DNA of 60,000 bases from assembly GCF_037975245.1 (NCBI RefSeq), contig NC_092580.1:10269001-10329000 (forward strand), written 5' to 3'. This DNA comes from Apostichopus japonicus. Lineage: Eukaryota; Echinodermata; Holothuroidea; Aspidochirotida; Stichopodidae. The notes under the pieces were generated by a model that was not told where the DNA came from, searched no databases, and saw only the letters and a program-made list of their open reading frames with translations. The position numbers and the translations under genes are program-made. Shown here piece by piece: positions 44,846 through 56,660 of this stretch. Every line of letters begins with the position of its first letter. Positions within the stretch are counted from its first letter, which is position 1.

Positions 44846-45440
44846 TACTTTGCTGCGCAGTCGCTGCAACTTCGCTGCGAAGGAATTCCTTCGCTACAAG
44901 ACTTCGCAGTACTTCACTTTTACTGTGAATTTGCCGTAACTTCGCGACAGCAGAAATATATATTCGCCGCAGGGTTTTGCTCCTGCGACTAGTCGCAGCA
45001 ACATCGCAGCAAAGGAATATGACTTCGCAGGAGGCCCATCTTGTTGTAACTGGTCGCAACTACTTCGCGGCAAGGAAAGTTACTTCGCAGGAAATTTCCT
45101 GAAGAAGGCCTTAAGGCCTTCTTGTTGCAACCAGTCGCAGCTACTTCGCGGCAAGGAAAATTACTTCGCAGGAAGGGCCCTCTTGTTGCAAGCAGTCGCA
45201 GCTACTTCGCGGCAAGGAAAATTACTTCGCAGGAAAGGCCCTCTTGTTGCAAGCAGTCGCAGCTACTTCGCGGCAAGGAAAGTTACTTCGCAGGAAAGGC
45301 CTCCTTGTTGCAACCAGTCGCAGCTACTTCGCGGCAAGGAAAGTTACTTTGCAGGACAGGCCTTCTTGTTGCAACCAGTCGCAGATACTTTACGTCAAGA
45401 AACAATCACTTTACAGAAAGGTACCATTCCTGCAACTAGT
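44846..45440. repeat. Palindrome-rich array, 61-62-bp unit
   Basis: From 45042 about six units carry TTGTTGCAACCAGTCGCAGC, TACTTCGCGGCAAGGAAAGT and TACTTCGCAGGAAAGGCC. The preceding 200 bp use the same TTCGC/GCGAAG/CGCAGC vocabulary in both orientations and contain perfect palindromes at 44878-44893 (CGAAGGAATTCCTTCG) and 44983-44998 (CTGCGACTAGTCGCAG). A 22-bp perfect palindrome lies at 45102-45123. Open frames across the array are repeat by-products. Confidence 0.88.
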
Positions 45441-45639
45441 TGTGGGAACTCAAGTTATTACTGCATGATTATGATTCATGGGCAGGTTTCCCTTCTGCAA
45501 TTAGCTTTATTTACTACACAGTGAGAAAGCTTTCATAGTGCAGCATAATGAAGCTCATAGTGCAGTTAACTTATCTTTACAACAAGGAGAAACTTACATA
45601 CAATCTTACAGACTCAAACTCTACACAAACCAAACAGAT

Positions 45640-46790
45640 ATCATACATTTTGTAGGATTTCTTTTTAATGGTTTCAATTAAAGAGCCATCATCTTTTAAA
45701 TGTTTTAACTTTTCCTGTAGGAATAGAAAATATTTGGTACCACTGAAAAAACTGTAATGGTTACAACATGAGGAGAGGCACATTAGAGATTATGATTTCT
45801 GTACTTTAATTCAAATAGGTTACTGTAACATCAAGGCTTATAGATCAGCAATTAACAAATTACTGATTTTTTCATTTCTTTTAATTCGTACAGGAAACCC
45901 ACAAATAACACTAAGCAATGCAAATTATTAAATCTTTAGAATCTTAAAAGTAATCTCAAAACTCTGAGAACAAAACTCAGGAAGATTCTTATTCATAATT
46001 CTACCAAACTTCACTGTAGTTTCTGTTAATCAATTAAAAGGTTTCAGTTAATAGGTTTAAAATGTTAATCAGGTTCTTAAAATTTGGAAAGTCACTGAGA
46101 AACAATCCATACTTCCATTAAATCTATGCTGAATTTTATCTACAAAACCAGGATGCTGAAACAAGTTTTGAATTTGAGGCTCTTAGTGTTACATTGAGGA
46201 ATTTGTTCTTCTCAAAGTCAATTGCCATCCTGCATATATTACAGTACGTTGGTCTGGCCATCTTCAACAGAGCTAAAACAGGACCCACAGTAATAATACT
46301 TTTGCACTGGTGAATCTGCCTTTTCAAAATAGTTCTTAAACTTATAAAGACTACCAAGGGCAGAGTGAGTTTCCATATAATGGAGACTAATTAGTGCTAG
46401 CATATCAGACAGCTGGACATCAGTGATGGAATGCGTAGTTGCAAATGTGAGTATCAGGAGAAGACTTGTTTCTACTGTCATCCAATGTCCTCTATAGATG
46501 TATGATGAACCACTCCTGGACTCTGTCTCTGACTCTTCATCGTCTTCCAAAGGTGAAGCATCACAGGTATCATCGGGCTCACCCAACGTATCCTCCCACT
46601 TATCAGAAATGTGACCATCTTGGTCAAGAGTTGCCTGCCAGTTTGTAATGTTCATTAGTTCACTTACTTCCATTGCTAAAGGTATAGATGATGGGTGGAT
46701 AATTGTTGTGGGACTTTCATCAGTGCACTGATAATCTGGCTGCAAGCTCTCTACAAAGGATGATGAGCCACCTTCAGTATGGCCAGCCAT
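45640..46790 (-). pseudogene. N-terminal fragment of a CACTA/EnSpm-like (tnp2-type) transposase
   Basis: The main block (46149-46790) starts MAGHTEGGSSSFVESL and has an acidic stretch (SPLEDDEESETESRS). It continues VETSLLLILTFATTHSITDV, LSDMLALISLHY, LGSLYKFKNYFEK and KYYYCGSCFSSVED, then, after a frameshift near 46250, RPTYCNICRMAIDFEKNKFL NVTL. A further exon after CTATTCCTACAG (45714) reads EKLKHLKDDGSLIETIKKKS. The succession SLLLILxxxxxHxxT...LSDxLxLIxLH...SLYKFKxYF...HYYCxxC...CxxC...FIELPL...QLxxLF is the N-terminus of a transposase common in cnidarian, echinoderm and fish genomes, usually followed by a tnp2-like catalytic domain (recalled). That domain is absent here. The frameshift and truncation make it a relic. 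Confidence 0.6.
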
Positions 46791-48792
46791 ATAAAATTCA
46801 GATAAGGCTGGAGTAAAAGCTACTGACTGAACATTGGATGAAGCTGGTATTTCTCTTCTACGTGGTTGGTTGTACCAAGTAGGCCTAAGTGGGCCTCATG
46901 AGTTCACTCTGAAATCAGGAGTAACACTGGGCTCTGAAAATAATATATGAAATGAAGTTAATCCCTGTCAAATTTAAATAATGCAATGGGGTGTCATATT
47001 ATATGCGCAATGAAGTGTCAATGTTCAGCTTAATTTTGACATGACGCAACTATCCTGGGGGTCTGAGGTGTATCATGCAGTTGATAGGTGCATTAAGCCT
47101 AATAGCAGGCACCACATGTTATGATTAAAACGCAGAGTTTATTGACTGAGACATAAAGCCAGGGCTAAGGTTGTGAATTCATGCTGTTTAATCTAGCACG
47201 TCATGTCTGCAGGGGGGGGGGGGCTGCTGACTGGCGTGATTATCATTCCGACTTGCTGTGGCCATTGACCCACCAACAGGCTAATTTCAATTGCTGACTA
47301 GGCTTTGTATAGGAATTGTACTCACCAATATTTGTTTGCTGGAAATAGTTGCTGTAAGTTCATTCCGAGTCGCTGATTTTTGAGAGTAGATCTACAGGGA
47401 AAAAAGGGTACAATGACACTGTAGGTGTAGGCACAGACATAAGTAATCAGCATATGCAGCCAATGGATACTACTTTAATCTTTAATTATTAGAGTTAGTA
47501 AAATACTCTTAGACCTAGGCTACTACTTGCAAGCATTGTAGTACCACTACTAGGCCTCGCCCTTACTGTAGCATAACATAGACTTGACCCTCCTAGCCTA
47601 TAGGCTATTTCTGTAACGATACTCTCCTACACTGACTGTGCATGGAGGCAAATAGTAGCCTTACTCATAAGCCCCCCTACTAACTAGTAGTACTACCTTA
47701 CTAGCGTAGATTGAGCGTTACTAGAATTAGTATTCAAGTAGTTCGATGGGGTCGTTATTACTTGGCTTGGCATCTGCAAATAAAAAATGATTAACCACTT
47801 ACTCCATCATGTATATCAATCGAATGCTGCAGCCTGCCGGGAATGATAGTAAAATAAATATAGACCGAGTAGTGACTGTACTACTACTGTAGTATAGTGA
47901 GTGTAAAATTATTTTTCACGTCTCGTGCAACTGCTCATGATACTACTACCAGCACGGGAACTTCGACGACTGTTGTGTAAATTTGAAGTAAACAAGTCTA
48001 CACAACAGGTTACTGGTTTTTTTCCATACAATCATATAGGTTGGCTGGTTTCAACCAGGTTTAAGTACGCAGTAACAAGTTGCTAGAAAGGATCTGATAA
48101 AAGGTGATATACTTACAACATCTCGTACAGTTTGACAAAGGGATACTGATTTGAGTTGGTTTTAATGTCTGGATGCGTGATTCCTTTAAAAATTTATACT
48201 CCATTTCATTCATTTTTCATCCACACGATTGAATTTACATCATAACCAAGAACGTAAAAATGTACAAATTGAGTCAGATGTTGTCTATTAAGATGATTGG
48301 CCAATCAGAAACTGCGAAGGCTTTCGATTGCGTAACAATCCATCTTTCAAATACAATACCGGCTGTATCGATTCTGATTCTCTAGCTTTCTCGACTTTTA
48401 AGTTTCTTACATGAATTCTTTATTAAAATTCTTTACGAAATACTCAATACTTTGGACCAATGTTCTGTGGAATATGTTTATATTTTTGAACAGAAATCGA
48501 GATTTTCTGTGACTTTGTTAACGTTTTTACTTTGCTAGGTTTTCACGTTACCTGACTGAGTAGCCTAACTTAAACTTAGTGTGTAGGTTACTGTTAGTAT
48601 TGGTGTTAGTAACGAAGCAAACCTAATCCAGCCTTCTTGCTTTTGCATAACTCTTAACGTCGAAAAAAATGCAATTTTTAAAAGACGAAGTGGATACAAT
48701 TGCTAGGGATCTTGGGCTGCCATCTTCGTTTGAAAGTGATTGCTAGCATATCTGCCTTTTCTGGTTGATAGACAGTCAATTTGGTGTAGCCA
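46791..48792. other. Unassigned stretch between divergent gene fragments
   Basis: No exon was recognised. A ten-base G run lies at 47213-47223. CTACTACT/AGTAGTAG words recur at 47650-47900 without clear period. It could hold 5' exons of the minus-strand fragment and a promoter for the plus-strand exon at 48793. Confidence 0.35.
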
Positions 48793-50035
48793 ATGGATGA
48801 CGAGGGACACATCTCAATGGCCTTTGGGGGAAAATTCCGGGCATTTTATATAGCTTCAGAAACATATGATGCATCGTTTGCTTATGGTGGTAAGTTCCAG
48901 TAAGCTAAAGGATATAAATCGACTATAGCCTTGCTAAGCCTAGGCAGTATAGTTAAGCATATTTTAGCAGAACACAGAGTAGGCTAGGCCTAGGCGGCAT
49001 GGATCACTATTATCACTTCAGGGACTCTTTTACAGTATTTCAGTGCAAAGAATCCTGAAGTTAACTTTAAATGTTAAAGCCTATAGCATGTCTGCTTGGA
49101 ATGTAATTTGCCCATGTCTAAAGGGGTATAACTCAGCTACTGTACCTAGTTGATTAAATTCGCTATCAATCTAAGTTCCAGTTCCAAACAAACCAGCCAA
49201 TGAACTTTTTAATTGGAACCATTGGAACCACAGATATAGCACAAAACAATTGAGTCTGTACTGTCTTTATATGACAGATGTGAAATGGGATAAATATGCT
49301 ACTGTATGCCAAATATTGAAACTGTGTGTTCCTCTAAGAATGATGTGAAGATATTGCCTGTGTTTCTGTTGTGGTGGACCCTAGAGAGTGATTAAATAAA
49401 GATAGTATGATTCACGATACTAGATCCAATACGTTTTTTTTTAAGTTAAATTGAAGTTTGCAAACTGAGCACTTGAGTTCTCTTAAAATGTAAATGAAAA
49501 TATCTCACAGAAAGAGAAAGTTCTTCAGTGGTTTCCTGATATCCGGAAAGTGCGCAAATTTTCTCTCAACATCTTCTTTGAATAGCCATTCAATCTCCGC
49601 TGATCTTCCTTGAATAGCCAGTTATAAGCCAAACACAAGTTTGGCGTATTTATTATCTTGCATATAAATGAGTCAACAGCACCAAATGTGAAAGTCCCAA
49701 TTGTTGATATCTGAAACTAGAATGACCTGTATGCATGGAGTACCCACCCTCAGGATCACTCCATTTTAAGGGAAGGCTGGCACTTGAGTTTTGATCCAGC
49801 TAAAAACGTCTTGACATAGATATCAGTGAGAACAGATCAACAGATTCTGCTCAGAATTCTCTTGCTATATTTCTTAACAGAACTTGGGTTGATGAGTGTT
49901 AGGGTTGAGGCTTGTTTAAGTGTGGAAGTGGTATTTCAAAAATGCCATGAATAATATGTTTAATTTGCAGAGATCCAGATTGCTTCTAATCAGTTTGTTG
50001 TTATTTTTTTCTTTCTTTTAGGTCATTTTGAGTGA
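48793..50035 (+). CDS. Tentative two-exon small gene, 36 codons
   Basis: An ATG at 48793 opens MDDEGHISMAFGGKFRAFYI and ASETYDASFAYG up to a consensus GGTG/GTAAGT donor at 48889. The next strong acceptor (TTTTTCTTTCTTTTAG at 50021) continues GHFE and stops at 50033-50035. The splice sites are good but the peptide is short and unknown. An upstream ATG (48668, 25 codons) would precede it. It may be the start of a gene whose true second exon lies elsewhere, or a non-coding transcript. Confidence 0.22.
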
Positions 50036-50094
50036 TAGGGAGGATGCGTCACCACATTTGGAGAGACTTGTCAACTGCAATGTTGCCATACCAG

Positions 50095-50097
<3 letters not shown>

Positions 50098-50125
<28 letters not shown>

Positions 50126-50126
50126 G

Positions 50127-50181
<55 letters not shown>
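50098..50181. repeat. (TA)n microsatellite
   Basis: About 40 TA dinucleotides with single GATA and CATA interruptions. Self-complementary throughout. Confidence 0.95.
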
Positions 50182-50185
<4 letters not shown>

Positions 50186-51526
50186 CTTCATACCCGTTAT
50201 ACAATGTCAATTTATTATTTCTCCTTACAGTGATATCATTTTTCTTTGAAAATCACTTCTCATTTAAATTGAACGCTGACCTCTGACTGTTACCTATTAT
50301 TCTGAAGTTTTTCGAAATCCTAAAACGGACATCTTCCTAGCTACGAAATTGAAGAAAATTGGCTCAGTCATTTATGACACAAACTTGAAGTTATAACAGA
50401 CATACGCACTCGCATGTACACAACCTACACACACACATACGTAGCCTTTTAATTCCCAAAATGAACAACCCACTAAAACATCCTCCTTATATAGGAGCGA
50501 TGAGAAACATTTCACACATGTTAATTTAAACATGGATTATATTACTGTCTGTAAGTCATAAATCTCCTTTTTTTAATATTCTTTGTATTCGGGTTATTTA
50601 TCAATTCAAAACGATCAACTTGAGGATTGAAAACATTGATCAGTACATGGTTCAACGCCTTACAGATCCGTGCAATTGACATGAGTATAGAGGCATATGA
50701 TTCGTTGGAATAATCCCAAGATGTTAATTGGTGAAAAAAGAACATTCAGAATGTCCGGTGAAATTTAATTGGATAGTCAGATTCCCTTTTGCGAGAGCTG
50801 TCACGTTGTTTCATAAATTCCGCAAGACCCGCAACCATCAGACAAAATTCAATTTACCTTTTAAATCTTAATTGCTGTTATAAGAGAAATTCTCTGCGGC
50901 AGTCGCGTGACTTCTTTCTTTGTATTGACAAATGGTTATGGAAAGACGTGAGCAAATGAGAAAGTGAATTTGTAAGTGTATGTATGTATGCATTTTAGAT
51001 CCTCCTGCAATCAGGAACTCGCGAAGAAGCCAGTATTGGCTTATCAAAGCCGCACGCTGACCGAAGTCAGTCTCTTAGATTCGGGCCTTCCATTGTTCAA
51101 GAAACTCCGTGGAGCAGGAAAGTTGTTAAATCAAAGAGTAAAGAAGGGGGAAAAAACGCCGGAGAGGCATCACTACTTTTAATCAAACACTTAAAATCAT
51201 TTTTATCTCAAACTTTGAATTTGATATTATGGTTTAAATGAGGCGGTATACACGATTATAGCAAGTTATTTAATAGGTGAGTGACTTTCTTTAAGTTACA
51301 TTTTCAATTCGGGTGACGCGGAGACGTGCGCGATCGGATAAGGATTTCACATTTTTTTTTGGTGGAAGTTTTCAAATTTCTCATTTTAACACAGTGGACG
51401 TATATATGCAGCTGTTCATGGAACATTATCGAGTATCATTCGCATTACTTGTGGTCGTTTTCCAATATATTTCCAACGTAAACTCGACATTTGATATCGT
51501 CAAAATTTGATTGAAACAAATATACG
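50182..51526. other. 5' flank of receptor gene 2
   Basis: No separate gene was seen. The last 280 bp align loosely with the 5' flank of receptor gene 3: AGGCGGTATA at 51242 and 58235, GGTGGAA, TTAACA, GAACATTAT, and ATTTCCA just before the ATG. That supports tandem duplication including promoter sequence. Confidence 0.5.
51399..51407 (+). promoter_or_regulatory. Possible TATA element of receptor gene 2
   Basis: GTATATATG lies about 125 bp before the ATG and sits at the same place in the alignment as TTATATAG (58423-58430) before receptor gene 3. Position and conservation between paralogues are the only support. Confidence 0.3.
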
Positions 51527-52708
51527 ATGGATGAAGAAACAACTACAGTAACGTCAATAACGTTTTCTGTCAATTCAACCTTCGACGAGATCGTTTCTTC
51601 TCCGTATGGAATCTTCGTCCTAGGCTTAATATGCACTTTATCGCCCTTCATTATATTTGCTAATGCATTGGTTATAATTAGTTACAAAATGGATACCCGT
51701 ATTCGCAATGTCCCTTACAATCTGTACATTACAAACCTTGCTATTGCCGACTTGATGGTAGGGATTGTAAGTATTCCTCTCACCATCTTCCTCTTATTTG
51801 TAGACGAATCATTTCTGTTTCAAATTTGCAATTGGTTTATACAGTATCCTCTCTTTCTGTCTGTTTTTCTGATAATGTTAATGACATTTGACCGATTAAA
51901 AATGGTGTCTGATCCTGTTAAGCATAAAATGGAAAGTACCAGCGGAACCAATCTGAAGTATGTTATCTTCGTTTGGATATTTTCTGCTCTCTATGTACTT
52001 TCGAGCAATATTCCTTCTTGGCTGGGTGCCCTGTTGTGGCCAGAACTCTCAGAGGATAGCGATGAGAGTGATATCAGGTTTAAGGTTTATGTGACAGTTT
52101 TCGGCCAATTTATCTTTAACTTTGTAATTCCGCTCTCCGCTTTAGTGTACATGAATATCGCTTTCATTGTGAAGCTCAGACATCTGTTGAATTCACTTCA
52201 GAAACAAACGAGTTATTCCCACACAAACGTCTCAGCAAAGGTAGAAAAATCATATCACGAAGACGTGGAACGTTTTTCTAACAACAACGATAGAAACAAG
52301 ACGTCGGTTTTCATTTGCAAAGAGACAGCACAAGGTAAATACCCTCAACAACAGGAAGGGCCTACTCCAAGATGTCAAACTGACATCACAAAGCAAACTC
52401 AACAGATTCGAAAGGTCGCGAAAGCTTTACTACTTCTAGTTATTGTATATGTAATATGTTGGGTGCCACCTCATTTGCACTCCCTTTTGGGAATTGTTTA
52501 CCTTTTTCGGTTGCCGCAGTTAATTTTTTTTATTGGCTTATTTTTTTTATTTGTTAATTCTGTCATCAATCCAGTTATTTATGCCGCAACTAGTAAGCGA
52601 TATCGTACAGGAATGATAGCTGTCTTACGACGTAAGCAGTTTGAAAACTCAGTTATTGCGACTTCAAAAGCTGCCAAAAATCATTCTCGTGCCAATTTAA
52701 CCCTTTAA
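51527..52708 (+). CDS. Class A G-protein-coupled receptor, intronless (393 aa)
   Basis: A complete receptor with an N-glycosylation site near the N-terminus (NST, residues 16-18). TM1 has FANALVI (N46). TM2 has LAIAD (D75). TM3 ends MTFDRLKMVSDP, with DRL at 122-124 in place of DRY. Conserved W150 in TM4 and P202 in TM5 are present. A loop of about 75 residues is followed by TM6 VYVICWVPPH (CWVP 311-314) and TM7 NSVINPVIY (348-352), then a short basic tail. Residue 3.32 is Ile, not the amine-binding Asp. No cysteine occurs in ECL2, so the usual disulfide cannot form. Start: first ATG after upstream stops, with G at +4. Paralogue of the receptor at 58493-59716, same strand, 5.8 kb away. It is expected at the plasma membrane coupling to a heterotrimeric G protein. 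The ligand cannot be read from sequence; lineage-specific orphan is the best description. Confidence 0.95.
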   Translation: MDEETTTVTSITFSVNSTFDEIVSSPYGIFVLGLICTLSPFIIFANALVIISYKMDTRIRNVPYNLYITNLAIADLMVGIVSIPLTIFLLFVDESFLFQICNWFIQYPLFLSVFLIMLMTFDRLKMVSDPVKHKMESTSGTNLKYVIFVWIFSALYVLSSNIPSWLGALLWPELSEDSDESDIRFKVYVTVFGQFIFNFVIPLSALVYMNIAFIVKLRHLLNSLQKQTSYSHTNVSAKVEKSYHEDVERFSNNNDRNKTSVFICKETAQGKYPQQQEGPTPRCQTDITKQTQQIRKVAKALLLLVIVYVICWVPPHLHSLLGIVYLFRLPQLIFFIGLFFLFVNSVINPVIYAATSKRYRTGMIAVLRRKQFENSVIATSKAAKNHSRANLTL

Positions 52709-52744
52709 GATACAATATCTAAAGTAGCTGTTGCAATGGAATTA

Positions 52745-52759
52745 GTATTATCATCATCA

Positions 52760-52795
<36 letters not shown>

Positions 52796-52842
52796 TCGTC
52801 AGCATCGTCATCGTCATCGTCTTCGTCATTAATACGATTACT
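52745..52842 (+). repeat. (TCA/TCG)n trinucleotide microsatellite in the presumed 3' UTR
   Basis: ATCATCATCATCGTCGTCGT and variants run for about 95 bp, starting some 35 bp after the receptor stop codon. It would be transcribed if the 3' UTR extends this far. Confidence 0.92.
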
Positions 52843-53478
52843 ATAGTTATTTTATTACTTTGGTCTCTAATAAGAACCATTGAAACTAATAACAGTGTGT
52901 TATTACAACATCAATTTCTCAGTTTCTTATGTAGTTTGAATCACCTTATCCCTCGGTTGATAACAAAAGAACTTAAAAGGATAGCAATGCAGATGATGTA
53001 AGGTTTGCTACATTTGCTTCGTCTAGTTTGTCCAGGACTAAATGTGAATGGTTTGGTAAACCTTCTGAATTACTGTTCAATTACTTTTGCAAATTTCCTG
53101 GTTTAGTAAAGCAGCTTTTTGCGTCCTTTCTATGATTTTCTCAACTTCATTGACCCCATGATGCCATAACGACATACATAAATAGCTGATCTATTAAAGT
53201 CTAACTTCAAGTGGTGGAATAAAAGCGAAATATTTACAGCTTGGAACGTTGTTTTTCTCGAAGATATTTGCGGTCAGGATCGCGATAAACCCCTCCAATA
53301 ATGTGGATACTTCAATTCTATGAACGTCTTGAATAATGAGGTTAATATTTTTCACTTTGCCGGCGTCGTAAGCAACATCAGTACACCAATATATACGATA
53401 CACCATGCTTTATTTATGTACATTGTGTATGGCTGTGATACCGACGCAACTTTTCCAGATTGCTGTGAATGAATCTAG

Positions 53479-53772
53479 TTTAAGCAATGGCTCATAAATA
53501 AACATGTTAGCTATTCCCTAATTGGTTGAATTCCAACTAGTGGATTTAGGGAATTGCATGCGATTAAATTTAAATGAGGAACTTGTCGTATGACACTTTA
53601 CTCATTATCTGCCAAAGCCCTTAATTACTCGCAAATTAATGCTCTTGGCAGGGAAAAATAACATGGCTAATATCTTAGTTTGTTGTTTTGTAATGAATAC
53701 ATGAAAAAATACTCGATGGACAGGTCAAAAGGGTGGGAAAACGGCGACAAAACGCAGAAAGCTGCTTTTAAG
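53479..53772. repeat. Dispersed ~280-bp repeat, copy B
   Basis: Same element as 41195-41466, same orientation, from TTTAAGC to GCTGCTTTTAA. It lies 0.8 kb 3' of receptor gene 2. Similar end words (TTAAAGCAGC) also occur at 36277 and 54247 without full-length matches, suggesting a scattered MITE family. Confidence 0.55.
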
Positions 53773-54879
53773 TTGGAGTTTACAGTACTTAGCATTATGC
53801 ATCATTTTTGCGAATGTGCGGCTAAATTTTACTACTATATGTGAATGTGAACTTCATGTTGCAAAGAGGTACCCTGTATCATACCTTAAAATGATACAGC
53901 ATGCTGTTTATTTTCAATCTGTATCGCAATGTATCGTTGCACTTTAATGCTTTCTAAATTTGTTCTCATCCATTTGTAACCTTTTATTTTTGTTCAGAAC
54001 AATGATATAACAGTATGAGCCGATTATATATATAACCATGCATTGAGCTGCTACTTGGCTCAAGTCGCAACTCCCTGGTTAAATGAACGAAAACACATTT
54101 TTTTCAATTATCTTTTACTGTTTAATCAGCGGTCTGGATGGTCGGAACATTAAACCTAATGCATATGTACATCACTTTGGGTACAGGTATTCTTCGAAAA
54201 GAATATAGTAACCCATATTAATTTTGTTTCCGGTTTTCTTTATATTAAAGCAGCTTTCAAAAGATTATTTGACCTCAGTGACAGAGAGATAGTCTAGAAG
54301 GCACATTTATAAGTCTGCTAAGACGTGATATCTTTCTTCTGCTATCTACTTCTTATGTTGAAAAGAGGAAATATATTACCGCATTACCTTGAAAGGTATA
54401 AAAGATGTTTTACGTCGAAAAATGTAAACTATATCGCTTTTGTCCAACAATCGGTTTCTTCTCTCGAAGAAGGTTTATTTTTGAGTATAGTTCACCTGGA
54501 CTAGATAGAATGGCTGACCACTTCAAATCATCAGATTTTGTATGACAAATTTAAGACTGCAATATAATATTTTTTCAAGGAACGTCGGTATTTTGTCCCT
54601 TTTTAGCTTAATGGAAATTTTGAATAATATAAATATTCACGCGCTAAGTTAACTCGTATCAGACTCAAAACTATGACAATCTAGTGGGAAAAAAATGTGA
54701 TTTATTCCTTTGCTTCTATGGACGGCCGATTAGTTAACGGGTCTAGTAATATCCGATATGGCCCAAGGAGGAGTTACTCCATAAATGTACATAACACTGT
54801 ATGAGTGACAGTAATTTGATGGTTTTGCAACCAAATCTACAAAACAACATGTATTATCGAACACGACCATCGAACAAAT

Positions 54880-55045
54880 AAATTGCTCTGCAAAGGTCCA
54901 TTAACTTTGGAAGATAAGAAATGAAGAATAATTAATAGTTTTCATTAGTTGAGATACCAAGCGCGGTTGATTTCTCCTTCGTGCTCTCTATAGTCAATGT
55001 GTTTACTTGAAGCAAACACGATAAGTACTTAACCAATGTCCGGAA
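54880..55045 (+). repeat. Duplicated intergenic block, copy 1
   Basis: GTCCATTAACTTTGGAAGAT, AAGAAATGAAGAA, TACCAAGCGCGGTTGATTTC and a following GTGCT...TAGTC word match 56480-56660 in order and orientation. Non-coding in all frames. Confidence 0.6.
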
Positions 55046-56479
55046 GTGGACTATTATGCCCTTTCATGTATCCTAATAATGTCAACGTGCATTACGTAAA
55101 CGTGAGTAACGTCATGTTGCACAAACACACATATATCTCCTATTTATTCTTTTAGTGGTGGTGGAGGGGGAGGGGAGGGGTGGAGGGGAGGTTGGGATGA
55201 ACGTATTGATTGATTTCTTGAATATTTGACTACACAATGCAAATAAAAGTGGGTATAAATTTATTAATTTAGATTTATTCAGATGAGTAGGGATTGCTTT
55301 AATACAACAATAATTTATCAACGGACTGCTAAATATTTAAGTAATTACATGTTTATGAAAATTTAAAAATCATTAAGAAAACGTTTAATCTTTCATAACA
55401 TATCTTTGTCATTATCATTGTGTAACTTAGTCCCATTCTAGCCGCTGACGTAATATTTCATTGTATTTCTGTAAGTATTGCAATGTCCTAATTTGCATTG
55501 AAATCTATGGGAACTCCCTTGCTGTTGAATCTTCCCAAGACAGTTTCGTGTTACCTTTGCAGCCTCGTTCCGTCAAGTTGTGTTTTGTCCGGAGAAGAAA
55601 AAACACCCGAAAACCCCGAAATCTGAGTTCTCCTTTGCTCGATAAAAGTTCTGTTCAAATATACAAAAATACAAAAAGTTTACTATGTAACTTAATGTGT
55701 AAATGTAAAAAATATATATATACCGATAAGTAGCAGAATGTCCTGTATCTGTTTATTAGTAGGACTTATGAAATGTTTTTATTATGTAAAATTATTGAAA
55801 ATCAAATACATGTTTTCGAATGTATCCTTCATAGCAGTACTTGCGTTTTTATTCATTGCTGGCAATGTGTTATATCAAATTTCTACTTTTCCCCCTATTT
55901 GCTTTTTACATTTCTAAGGTCATGATTCAGAGATACATTAATTCGTAATAGATTTTGAAGAAGGACATTAAGAGAAATTGGATTCCTCTCTTTCTCACAA
56001 CATGCATTTTTGAGTTTTGCAGTTTTAGTGGCTTGCCCAATCCCTCACCCCATTAAGGTTCTGAAATGTTTTCCATATAACTTTGGATTAAATCTCCTTT
56101 TTCAGATATATTTGTTTTAGAAGGTTGCAGCTTCCGGGGACTTCGCCCCACACCTTCCCGCCCGCATTGTTGGTTTTGTTTTTGACACGTAGCTCGGCCA
56201 GCCCCTGCAGACGGTCTCATAAAACTAGTTTCGAAATCGCTCGCTTTCTCAAAATAAGTTGAATTCTTTGGCTTCCGCTCCTAACTAAGTGCATTAAATT
56301 GACTTATATATGTGTAGGTTAAACAATTAAAAACCAATTTCACCTCGTATTAATTTTCTGAGAGTGCCACTTTGATAGTTGCAAATGATTTCAAAATCTG
56401 AAGAGCAATAAATTATCAAAACGAACATCGAAAAACTGAAACTTTCGTGTATACAGAAGAAAGTAACACATTATTAATA

Positions 56480-56660
56480 CCTTTTAATGGTCCTTTTGAA
56501 GATTAGAAATGAAGAAGTTTGATACTTCCCATTAATTAACAGAGCTACCAAGCGTGATTGATTTCCATTACAGTTTGTGCTTTTAGTCTGTGTATGCATT
56601 GTTCCAGGCTGTCACTTAACCTTCTTACGGAAACGGCTTATTAATCGTGATTTCGTGAGT
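56480..56660 (+). repeat. Duplicated intergenic block, copy 2
   Basis: TTTTGAAGATTAGAAATGAA, TACCAAGCGTGATTGATTTC, GTGCTTTTAGTC match the block at 54880-55045. It may be part of the segment duplicated with the receptor genes, or a dispersed repeat. Confidence 0.6.

Noticed and set aside
45122-45524. Three overlapping frames with VAATSRQGKLL repeats
   Set aside because: By-product of the 61-bp palindromic array; no homology or gene context.
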